This document shows, one piece after another, positions 57,140 to 64,000 of a stretch of DNA of 64,000 nt (position 1 is its first letter; each line of letters opens with the position of its first letter). A program made the translations under genes and the position numbers. The stretch spans positions 190,146 to 254,145 of the forward strand of contig JANRJQ010000010.1 in assembly GCA_033763895.1 (NCBI GenBank), given 5' to 3'. The notes under the pieces are model-generated. The model searched no databases. It saw only the letters and a program-made list of their open reading frames with translations, and was not told the origin of the DNA. The stretch comes from Chloroherpetonaceae bacterium (lineage in GTDB: Bacteria > Bacteroidota > Chlorobiia > Chlorobiales > Thermochlorobacteraceae).

Positions 57140-57439
57140 ATGATTGTTCGAATGGTTCGAATGACATTCAAACCGGAAGAAGTGTCGCGATTCTTGGCTC
57201 TTTATACAAGTATCGCTCCAAAAATTAAGGCTGTTGAGGGATGTCACTCCGTCGGTTTGTATCATGATGTAGATGCCGAATTTACATATGCTACCATTAG
57301 TGCGTGGGAGTCGAAAGAAGCTTTGGAATCCTATCGTCAGAGTGATTTTTTTAAGGAAACTTGGGCAAAGGTCAAAATGATGCAGAGCAGCAAAGCAGTC
57401 GCACACAGTTATGAAATTCATCCGCTACAAAATTCATGA
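57140..57439 (+). CDS. Antibiotic-biosynthesis-monooxygenase (ABM) domain protein
   Basis: This 99-residue protein is a single dimeric ferredoxin-like ABM domain: IVRMVRMTFKPEEV, GCHSVGLYHD, TYATISAWESKEALESY. Members are small quinone or heme-related oxygenases or simply stress proteins. The heme-degrading IsdG-type residues cannot be confirmed. The stop overlaps the start of the aminotransferase gene by four bases (ATGA), so the two are translationally coupled. Confidence 0.87.
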   Translation: MIVRMVRMTFKPEEVSRFLALYTSIAPKIKAVEGCHSVGLYHDVDAEFTYATISAWESKEALESYRQSDFFKETWAKVKMMQSSKAVAHSYEIHPLQNS

Positions 57440-58638
57440 TATCAAACCAATCAGTCTTAAACTTTTCCCAAAAGCCTCTTCAAACTGGAATTGCCTTACA
57501 ATTTATTACGGAGAGCTATAGGTCAAACTTTCCGCATCTTTCAAATCAAAAATATTACAATCACGCTGCCGTTTCACCGTTATCAAACCGAGTGGTTCAA
57601 GCGGTAAAATCTCAACTCCACGAGTGGAATAATGGCGATATCGAAAACTACCTAACCGATTTGATGCCGCTATCAAATGTATTGCGGAATCGCGTTGCAA
57701 GACTAATTGAGGCTAACTCGAGCAATGTGGCGTTTATTCCAAACACCAGTTATGGGTTGAATGTTTTAGCGCAAGGCTTAAAGTGGAATGCAGGTGATCG
57801 AATTCTTCTTTATGAACAAGACTTTCCTTCAAATATCTATCCATTTTTGAACTTGAAAGCGAAAGGAGTCGAAATCGACTTTATTCCATATACCGATGGA
57901 ACGGTTTCACTTGAAGCGATTCAGCAGAGACTCACCCCAAAAACGAAACTCCTTTCTTTAAGCTATGTTCAATACATCACTGGGGCGAGAATCGATTTAA
58001 AGCAAGTTTCAGAAACATGTCATCGAAACGGGACTTTGTTTTCTGTGGATGCAATTCAAGCAATAGGGGCAATGCCTATCTCTTGTATTGAGAGTCAGAT
58101 TGATTTTCTTGCGGCAGGGTGTCATAAATGGGGGATGTCACCGATGGGAACAGGATTTCTCTACATTTCTGATCAATTGCTTGAAAGGATAGAAACATCA
58201 TTTTGGGGATGGTTGAGTGTTGAAGAACCGTGGGATTTGATGAACTTCAATCAATCTTTACGAAAGGAAGCCAAGCGGTTTGAATTGGGAACTTACAATT
58301 GGGCGGGGCTTGCCGGAATGAATGAAGCCTTCACCATTTTTGAGGAAATCGGGAAGTTCAATCTTGAACAAAAGCTGTTAGACCTTTCAGAAACACTCAT
58401 CAATGAACTTGAAGACAAAGGGCTTCGATGTGTTTTAAAAAACGCGGTTAATCAGCGCTCGGGTATTGTATCAGTAAATGGTTTTGAAAATCCTGATCGT
58501 GTGGTTTCACAACTGTTGGAAAAAAAGATTGAGGTATCGGCTCGAGGAGGCGTTTTAAGAATTTCCCCGCATTTTTATAATTCACTTGATGAAATGAAAG
58601 AACTAGCTTTAGAAATTAAATCGGTAGTAAACCATTAA
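57436..58638 (+). CDS. Class V aminotransferase (cysteine-desulfurase-like)
   Basis: This 400-residue PLP enzyme of fold type I, class V, has YYNHAAVSPLSNRV at the N-terminus, SVDAIQAIGAMP for the cofactor-binding Asp, and AGCHKWGMSPMGTGFLYI with the Schiff-base Lys. The C-terminal half has RSGIVSVNG and SARGGVLRISPHFYN. These are the marks of the SufS/CsdA-like and kynureninase-like group; the substrate is unknown. It overlaps the ABM gene by 4 bases and precedes trpD by one base. Confidence 0.9.
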   Translation: MISNQSVLNFSQKPLQTGIALQFITESYRSNFPHLSNQKYYNHAAVSPLSNRVVQAVKSQLHEWNNGDIENYLTDLMPLSNVLRNRVARLIEANSSNVAFIPNTSYGLNVLAQGLKWNAGDRILLYEQDFPSNIYPFLNLKAKGVEIDFIPYTDGTVSLEAIQQRLTPKTKLLSLSYVQYITGARIDLKQVSETCHRNGTLFSVDAIQAIGAMPISCIESQIDFLAAGCHKWGMSPMGTGFLYISDQLLERIETSFWGWLSVEEPWDLMNFNQSLRKEAKRFELGTYNWAGLAGMNEAFTIFEEIGKFNLEQKLLDLSETLINELEDKGLRCVLKNAVNQRSGIVSVNGFENPDRVVSQLLEKKIEVSARGGVLRISPHFYNSLDEMKELALEIKSVVNH

Positions 58639-58639
58639 A

Positions 58640-59686
58640 ATGACAATTAAAGAAGCGGTTGTTACGCTCCTCAATGGAGAAAATCTTTCAGCCTTGGATA
58701 TTGAAGAAGTGGTGCTGCAAGTGATGCGAGGAGAGACATCGGATATCTTGATTTCCGCGTTTCTCGTTCTACTTCGCCAAAAGGGAGAAACAAGTGAAGA
58801 AATTATCGGCGCCGTGAAGGCGGTTCGAAGTCAGAGCACAAAAATTCAGCTAGATGAAAATTCTGTTGATACCTGCGGAACCGGAGGCGACGGTGCAGGT
58901 ACTTTTAATATATCAACGGCTTCTGCGCTGATTGCCGCGGCTGCAGGAGTAAAGATAGCCAAGCACGGAAATCGATCTGCCTCTAGCCGATGTGGCAGTG
59001 CGGATGTTTTAGAATCTATTGGATTTAAGATTGACTTAGATAGTGACAAAACGAAAGCTCTTTTTGAACAAACGGGTTTTGCTTTTCTTTATGCGCCGGT
59101 TTATCATAAATCTATGAAAGCCGTTGCTCCTGTTCGAAAGGAATTGGGACTACGAACCATATTTAATGTGATCGGCCCTATGTGTAATCCGGCCGGGGTT
59201 TTAAGACAGGTCATCGGTGTCTATGATAAAGGTCTCACCGGAATCTTTGCGCAAGTGCTTCGTCAACTTGGGAGTGAACACTGTCTCATCATTCACGGTC
59301 TTACTGCTGAAGGGGTAACACTTGATGAACCAAGCATTTGCGGTGCAACAGTAATCTCAGAATTAAAGGGAGGATTGGTGACTAATTACACGGTCTTTCC
59401 GGAAGACTTTGGGCTCAAGCGATGGCAGCTTTCGGATATTGAAGGTGGGGATTTAAAACAAAATGCTCAAATTATTTGGCACCTCGCAGAGAATCAAGTT
59501 TCCGATGCCATTAAAGAAGCCGCGCTTCTTTCGGCAGGGATGTCGATTTACATTAGCGGAAAAACCGACTCCATTAAAGATGGTATTGATATTGCAAGAG
59601 ATGTTATTGAAAGTGGAAAAATGAAAACATTTCTTAGGGAAACATTGGTAGCCACACAAAACCTTTCTTCATCGGTTCAAACATAA
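58640..59686 (+). CDS. trpD: Anthranilate phosphoribosyltransferase
   Basis: TrpD (348 residues) joins anthranilate to PRPP in tryptophan synthesis. It has the phosphate-binding CGTGGDGAGTFNIST, then AKHGNRSASSRCGSADVLE, and NVIGPMCNPA, all conserved. The gene follows the aminotransferase gene directly, so the ABM, aminotransferase and trpD genes form one likely operon. trpE lies about 17 kb away. Confidence 0.97.
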   Translation: MTIKEAVVTLLNGENLSALDIEEVVLQVMRGETSDILISAFLVLLRQKGETSEEIIGAVKAVRSQSTKIQLDENSVDTCGTGGDGAGTFNISTASALIAAAAGVKIAKHGNRSASSRCGSADVLESIGFKIDLDSDKTKALFEQTGFAFLYAPVYHKSMKAVAPVRKELGLRTIFNVIGPMCNPAGVLRQVIGVYDKGLTGIFAQVLRQLGSEHCLIIHGLTAEGVTLDEPSICGATVISELKGGLVTNYTVFPEDFGLKRWQLSDIEGGDLKQNAQIIWHLAENQVSDAIKEAALLSAGMSIYISGKTDSIKDGIDIARDVIESGKMKTFLRETLVATQNLSSSVQT

Positions 59687-59729
59687 TATCTGTAAATTTG
59701 TAGAGTTAATTTTGAAGTGATGAAGTGAT

Positions 59730-60734
59730 ATGGATAATTCATCGGTACATAAAACCGGTCTTTCACCCGAAACTGAGAAAATTTTGGGAACAAAATTTCA
59801 TGAGGCTGGCATAAGCGAAAGCGAAAAGCAACGGGTATTAAAAGCGCTTGTAACAGTAAACCAATCAGGCTTTTATATTAAACCCTCAGCGATTTTGAGA
59901 CTCATGAAACCGGTGACTTGGTTTCCACCAATGTGGGCATTTTTATGTGGCGCAATCTCTACGGGTGTTAGTCTTTTAGATTCTTGGCACATCGTGCTTG
60001 CAGGTCTGGTGCTCGCCGGTCCTTTAATGTGCGCGATGTCTCAAACAATGAACGATTACTTTGACCGAGAGGTCGATGCAATTAATGAACCTACACGGCC
60101 AATTCCTTCCGGCGAGATTTCAAAAACGGCAAGTTGGAGTATCACATTCTCTTTGATCATCATTGGTTTCTTTCTTGCATATTGGATTCACCCTTTTGTT
60201 TTAGTGGTCTCTTTTATTGGCGTTCTGATGTCTCATATTTACTCCGGCCCACCCCTTAGAGCGAAAAAGAATGGATGGTTTGGAAATCTTGTGGTAGGAT
60301 TTGCGTATGAAGGTGTTGCTTGGCTTACTGGATCATTCTCACTTTCTCAAGGTGTGCCAAGCGGTGAAACCATTGCATTGGCCATAACTTTCTCTTTAGG
60401 CGCGCACGGAATAATGACGCTCAATGATTTCAAGTCAATTGTTGGAGATTCAATTCAAAATGTTCGTTCAATACCGGTTCAATTAGGGCCAAAAAGGGCT
60501 TCGCTATTAGCATGTGCCGTCATGAATATGGCTCAAACCTTTGCCATCGTCCTTTTGGCGTACAAAGGAGCTTACATCAGTGCGATTTTCGCCTCACTCT
60601 TTCTTTTGATTCAACAACCAATGCAGCAAATTTTAATTCGCAATCCAAAGGAAAAGGCGATTTGGTATAATTCTTTTGGAACCCTTCTTTATGTGTTGGT
60701 CATGATGATCTCGGCGTTTGGTATCAGACCTTGA
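59730..60734 (+). CDS. bchG: Bacteriochlorophyll/chlorophyll synthase (UbiA family)
   Basis: This 334-residue membrane prenyltransferase esterifies bacteriochlorophyllide or chlorophyllide with a polyprenyl (geranylgeranyl/phytyl) alcohol. After a ~55-residue cytosolic head comes KPVTWFPPMWAFLCGAIS, a stretch typical of BchG/ChlG. The first prenyl-diphosphate motif is NDYFDREVD (N108-D116), the second is DFKSIVGDSIQN, and about eight membrane helices are visible. The BChl c synthase BchK is a close relative and could be confused with BchG, but the sequence reads as BchG. It is strong evidence for phototrophy. Confidence 0.9.
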   Translation: MDNSSVHKTGLSPETEKILGTKFHEAGISESEKQRVLKALVTVNQSGFYIKPSAILRLMKPVTWFPPMWAFLCGAISTGVSLLDSWHIVLAGLVLAGPLMCAMSQTMNDYFDREVDAINEPTRPIPSGEISKTASWSITFSLIIIGFFLAYWIHPFVLVVSFIGVLMSHIYSGPPLRAKKNGWFGNLVVGFAYEGVAWLTGSFSLSQGVPSGETIALAITFSLGAHGIMTLNDFKSIVGDSIQNVRSIPVQLGPKRASLLACAVMNMAQTFAIVLLAYKGAYISAIFASLFLLIQQPMQQILIRNPKEKAIWYNSFGTLLYVLVMMISAFGIRP

Positions 60735-60804
60735 TTTATAAAGGCATCAGTTCTTAAAATATCAATCGGTTCAGTTTTTAGGCCGATTAATTCTGATCAC
60801 GAAG

Positions 60805-63216
60805 ATGAAAAAGTATTTATGTATTCACGGCCACTTTTATCAACCGCCGCGCGAGAACCCGTGGCTCGAAGAGATTGAAGCGCAAGAATCTGCTTATCCT
60901 TATCGTGATTGGAATGAACGAATCACGGCTGAATGTTATGCCCCCAACGGCGCATCACGAATTTTAGATCGTGATAAAATCATCGAGATTGTAAACAACT
61001 ACTCGAAAATCAGTTTCAATTTTGGCCCTACCCTTCTTTCTTGGATGGAAAGGCGAACCCCAGAAACTTATGCAGCGATTTTAGAAGCAGACAAAGAAAG
61101 CTTAAAAAATTTCGGTGGGCACGGTTCTGCAATTGCACAAGTCTATAATCACTTGATTATGCCGCTTGCGACAAGAAAGGATAAAGAAATCCAAATTGTA
61201 TGGGGTTTGAGAGACTTTGAATCTCGCTTTAAGCGAAAATCAGAAGGAATGTGGTTAGCCGAAACAGCGGTTGATATCGAGACTTTAGAACTGCTTGCTG
61301 AGCACGGGGTGAAATATACCATTCTTTCGCCAAGGCAGGCTCAGCGAATTCGAAAAATTGGCGATGAAAAATGGACTGATGTTTCAGGTGAAAGAATTGA
61401 TCCAAAAATTCCTTACATCTGCAACTTACCTAATGGGAAAAGCATTTCACTTTTCTTTTATGATGGTCCTATTTCCCGTGCGGTTGCTTTTGATGGGCTT
61501 CTGAACAACGGCGAAAATTTGGCGCGAAGGTTGCTCAGTGCTTACACCGGAAGTGGAGATACACAGCTAGTTCATATTGCTACCGATGGAGAAACTTACG
61601 GGCATCATCATAAGCACGGTGATATGGCACTCGGGTATTGCCTTTATTATATCGAATCAAATGATCTAGCGAAGATTACAGTTTATGGTGAGTTTCTTGA
61701 AATTTACCCCCCCGCTTATGAAGTCATGATTATTGAACGAACATCGTGGAGCTGTTTTCACGGCATTGAGCGATGGCGGTCTAATTGCGGGTGTAATACC
61801 GGAACGGCTGCTTCGCAATCTTGGCGTGAACCACTTCGAGGTGCGCAAGATTGGCTTCGACTTCATCTTGAGCCGCTTTATGAAAAGGAAATCATAAAGT
61901 ACTTCAAAGATGAATGGCAGGCGAAACTGGATTTCATTGCTGTGATTTTAGATCGGAGTCAGCAGTCCTTAAATCATTTTTTTGAAAAACATCAATTGCG
62001 CCCACTAACTGATGCCGAACGAATAAAAGTGTTGCAGCTTTTGGAAATGGAGCGTAACGCCCTCTTAATGTACACAAGTTGCGGTTGGTTTTTCGATGAA
62101 ATATCCGGAATTGAAACCGTGCAGGTAATTCAATATGCGGCGCGCGCTATGCAGCTGGCAAAGGAGGTTGCGGGAGAAGATTATGAGGAAGAATATCTGC
62201 GAATTCTTAAACAAGCTAGAAGCAATGTCGCGGGGATTAAGAATGGCGGACGAGTTTATGAGTGGTATGTCAAACCGGCTTCTGTAGATACAAAAAGAGT
62301 TGCTGCACATTATGCGGTATCTTCATTATTCGAATCTTTCCCAAAGAAGGCAGATATCTATTCATTCAGTACCGAGCAATTGCAACATGAAGTTGTGCAA
62401 AATAAAGAGTGGAAATTGGTTTTTGGAAAAGTGTCGATTTTCTCGAAGATATCTTTCGAAAGCCACACCACTTTCTACGCTGTAAGTCATTTGGGTGGTC
62501 ACGACCTCTCGGGGGGAATCAGCGAAGAGATGACCGATGAAGTTTTTGAAGAAGCAAAAAGAGAGATTAAAGTCGCTTTTGAAAAGGGAGATCAAAAACA
62601 AACCATCCATTTAATTTCAAAGTATTTTGGTTCAGCTGAATATTCATTTCATCATGTTTTTGCTGACGAAAACAGAAAGATATTCAAGCATGTTTTGCAA
62701 GGGGCACTAACTGAAATTGAAACAGCAATGCGAAAGACTTATGAAACGCAGCACTCACTGATTTCTGTCATGCGTGATACGCACACCCCGCTTCCAAAAG
62801 CACTTAAAACAGCAGCAGAGTTTACTCTCAATCACGACCTAAGGGAACTCATCGAAAGCGAAATGCCAGACCCTGAAAAGGTGAGTGAATTAATGGAGGA
62901 ATTGAGAGAACTCTCACTCGAACTTGATCACGAAACCCTTTCTTATGTCTCAGTCAAAGTCGTCAATGATTTGATTGACCGTTTTTATAAGAACCCCGAT
63001 GACCTTGACCTTCTAAAGAAATTGGATAAGCGCTTGGAGGCGATTGATAAACTTTATCTAAAGCTCGATCTTTGGCATGCCCAAAACACGCTCTTTGCCA
63101 TATCGATTAAAAATTACGGTTCAAAGAGAGTGGCAGCAATGCAAGGTGATTCTACAGCAAAGCAGTGGATTCGATTTTTCCAAGGCATTTCAAATTATTT
63201 GAAGGTGGAAGTATAA
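60805..63216 (+). CDS. GH57-like DUF3536 alpha-glucan enzyme
   Basis: This 803-residue protein starts with the GH57/DUF3536 opening HGHFYQPPRENPWLE. A GH57-type catalytic region (up to about residue 340) has a GMWLAETAVD motif (the position of the catalytic Glu) and the segment HIATDGETYGHHH. A long C-terminal helical DUF3536 region follows. Family members act on alpha-1,4-glucans, which fits with glgP in this window; the specific reaction is not established. The stop is shared with a tiny reading frame, and recO begins 58 bases later. Confidence 0.88.
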   Translation: MKKYLCIHGHFYQPPRENPWLEEIEAQESAYPYRDWNERITAECYAPNGASRILDRDKIIEIVNNYSKISFNFGPTLLSWMERRTPETYAAILEADKESLKNFGGHGSAIAQVYNHLIMPLATRKDKEIQIVWGLRDFESRFKRKSEGMWLAETAVDIETLELLAEHGVKYTILSPRQAQRIRKIGDEKWTDVSGERIDPKIPYICNLPNGKSISLFFYDGPISRAVAFDGLLNNGENLARRLLSAYTGSGDTQLVHIATDGETYGHHHKHGDMALGYCLYYIESNDLAKITVYGEFLEIYPPAYEVMIIERTSWSCFHGIERWRSNCGCNTGTAASQSWREPLRGAQDWLRLHLEPLYEKEIIKYFKDEWQAKLDFIAVILDRSQQSLNHFFEKHQLRPLTDAERIKVLQLLEMERNALLMYTSCGWFFDEISGIETVQVIQYAARAMQLAKEVAGEDYEEEYLRILKQARSNVAGIKNGGRVYEWYVKPASVDTKRVAAHYAVSSLFESFPKKADIYSFSTEQLQHEVVQNKEWKLVFGKVSIFSKISFESHTTFYAVSHLGGHDLSGGISEEMTDEVFEEAKREIKVAFEKGDQKQTIHLISKYFGSAEYSFHHVFADENRKIFKHVLQGALTEIETAMRKTYETQHSLISVMRDTHTPLPKALKTAAEFTLNHDLRELIESEMPDPEKVSELMEELRELSLELDHETLSYVSVKVVNDLIDRFYKNPDDLDLLKKLDKRLEAIDKLYLKLDLWHAQNTLFAISIKNYGSKRVAAMQGDSTAKQWIRFFQGISNYLKVEV

Positions 63217-63278
63217 TGTATAAAGCAAGATTGATGGGTTTGCTTGGTTATCCACTCAAAGGCAAAGATATACGATGA
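63216..63278 (+). CDS. 20-codon reading frame linking GH57 and recO
   Basis: ATG at 63216 overlaps the GH57 stop codon (TAATG) and its own stop TGA overlaps the recO ATG (ATGA). The product would be 20 residues, including MGLLGYPLKG. It may be a translational-coupling cistron or chance. The GLLGYPL stretch resembles the start of shikimate dehydrogenase (AroE), so it could be a leftover of a lost gene; that is speculation. Confidence 0.25.
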   Translation: MYKARLMGLLGYPLKGKDIR

Positions 63279-64000
63279 TTCAAAAATGCGAAGCGATCGT
63301 GCTGCGTTCTTTGGATTACCGCGATGAATCAAAAATTGTTACGCTTTACACCAAACAGTTTGGGATTCTTTCAGCAATTGCTAAAGGCGTTCGCAAGCCC
63401 GGTGCTAAAATGAGTTCTGTATTTGAACCCTCCTATTCTATTGATGCGATTCTTTACCGTAAAACAACACGCGATCTTCAACTTATATCCGATGCCACAG
63501 TTCGCGAGTCCTTTCCAGAAATCAGCCTAAGTCTCGAGCGTCTGAAGTATGTGATGCAGGTATTAGAAATTGTTCGACTTTCCATCACGGAAAGCGACCC
63601 TCAAATCAAAATATTCTTACTTCTAAAAGATTTTTTACGGGCGATTGCACAGGCAAAAAAAAATTATCAAAATTTCTTTTTTCTGTTTCAAATCAAGTTT
63701 ATTTCTGAATTAGGTTTTAAGCCGGATTTTTCAAAAAGCGTTATTTCAGGGCTTGACTTAAAGGAGATTTTAGAAGCTGGAATTAAAAGCTATAAACTTC
63801 CGAAACTCGTAATGATTACAGGTTTAGGCGGAATCGCCTTAAAAGATGAAGCGAAAGCCAATGGTTTAAACGCAATGGAGATTTCTGTTCAGGCCTTCAA
63901 ACTCTTTGATATACTCTCAAAAGAAAAATTCGATTCGCTTGAATCCATAATTATTCAACCAACAACGGCCGCCGAAATAGCTCGAATGTTAGATCAATAT
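63275..64000 (+). CDS. recO: DNA repair protein RecO, 5' part
   Basis: The frame from ATG 63275 is open to the window edge (242 residues). The N-terminal OB fold (MIQKCEAIVLRSLDYRDESKI, KGVRKPGAKMSSVFEP, LQLISDATV) is that of RecO, which loads RecA with RecR on gapped DNA. The helical C-terminal domain begins near residue 80. At the usual zinc-finger position (after LGFKPDFSK) the cysteines are absent (SVISG), so this RecO lacks the zinc site as far as can be seen. The real length is not known because the gene runs off the window. Confidence 0.93.
   Translation, partial: MIQKCEAIVLRSLDYRDESKIVTLYTKQFGILSAIAKGVRKPGAKMSSVFEPSYSIDAILYRKTTRDLQLISDATVRESFPEISLSLERLKYVMQVLEIVRLSITESDPQIKIFLLLKDFLRAIAQAKKNYQNFFFLFQIKFISELGFKPDFSKSVISGLDLKEILEAGIKSYKLPKLVMITGLGGIALKDEAKANGLNAMEISVQAFKLFDILSKEKFDSLESIIIQPTTAAEIARMLDQY

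Noticed and set aside
1-64000. Prophage, insertion sequence or CRISPR array
   Set aside because: No transposase, integrase, phage structural gene or regular repeat-spacer pattern was seen.

Overview
The window looks like a chromosome segment of a phototrophic member of the Chlorobiota (green sulfur bacterial lineage), probably closer to Chloroherpeton/Thermochlorobacter-type organisms than to Chlorobium. The evidence is a bacteriochlorophyll synthase (bchG, UbiA family), a PucC/BCH-type MFS protein, a plant-type carotene desaturase, two B12-binding radical SAM proteins of the BchE/BchQ/BchR kind, a type IX secretion (Por) C-terminal sorting domain on a 1598-residue secreted protein, and generally AT-rich DNA with weak Shine-Dalgarno sites. 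The species assignment is inference. I saw no prophage, insertion sequence or CRISPR array.

Layout. 1-7.4 kb: the end of a DUF255/YyaL protein, a TPR-sensor histidine kinase, a carotene desaturase, a serine palmitoyltransferase-like enzyme and an orphan ATP-grasp-like protein, all on +. 7.4-9.2 kb: murA and a GNAT acetyltransferase on -. 9.6-11.9 kb: an ECF sigma factor with a long lysine-rich head, followed by its anti-sigma factor. 12-12.8 kb: nuoI behind a small Cys/Lys-rich exported protein (-). 12.9-15.6 kb: a UvrD-family helicase carrying an inserted DnaQ-type exonuclease. 15.6-21.5 kb (-): tRNA-Glu, pheT, a coiled-coil protein, zapA, a structured non-coding RNA and rny. 21.7-25.2 kb (+): M50 protease, MORN-like protein, folP and cdaA. 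25.2-27.8 kb (-): RRM protein, queC and serS. 28-32.8 kb: the giant T9SS cargo protein. 32.9-34.8 kb: SRPBCC protein and B12-radical SAM. 34.8-39.1 kb (-): a tight M23 peptidase-cinA-LOG-FAD oxidoreductase operon, then a Crp/Fnr regulator. 40-45.7 kb: trpE, a stand-alone T4-PseT-like phosphatase with adenosine deaminase (-), and ccmF. 45.7-50.5 kb: phosphoesterase, a 54-residue membrane protein, glycogen phosphorylase and a DUF3108 protein. 50.8-56 kb: pucC-like gene with B12-radical SAM, then a WD40 protein. 56-64 kb: NUDIX, zinc-ribbon and winged-helix genes (-), ABM monooxygenase, class V aminotransferase, trpD, bchG, a GH57/DUF3536 enzyme and the start of recO.

How it fits together. The pigment genes (crtP-like, pucC-like plus radical SAM, bchG, possibly the second radical SAM) are scattered between housekeeping genes rather than clustered, as is usual in this lineage. 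Glycogen phosphorylase and the GH57 protein point to storage alpha-glucan use. The trp genes are also dispersed (trpE and trpD 17 kb apart).

The most interesting items are the approximately 270-nt structured RNA between zapA and rny, whose helices contain G-U pairs only when read on the minus strand; the helicase-exonuclease fusion; the pucC/B12-radical SAM pair; and the free-standing polynucleotide 3'-phosphatase domain. Small genes recovered by reading the DNA directly include a 54-aa membrane protein at 46649-46813 and the truncated recO at the right edge.
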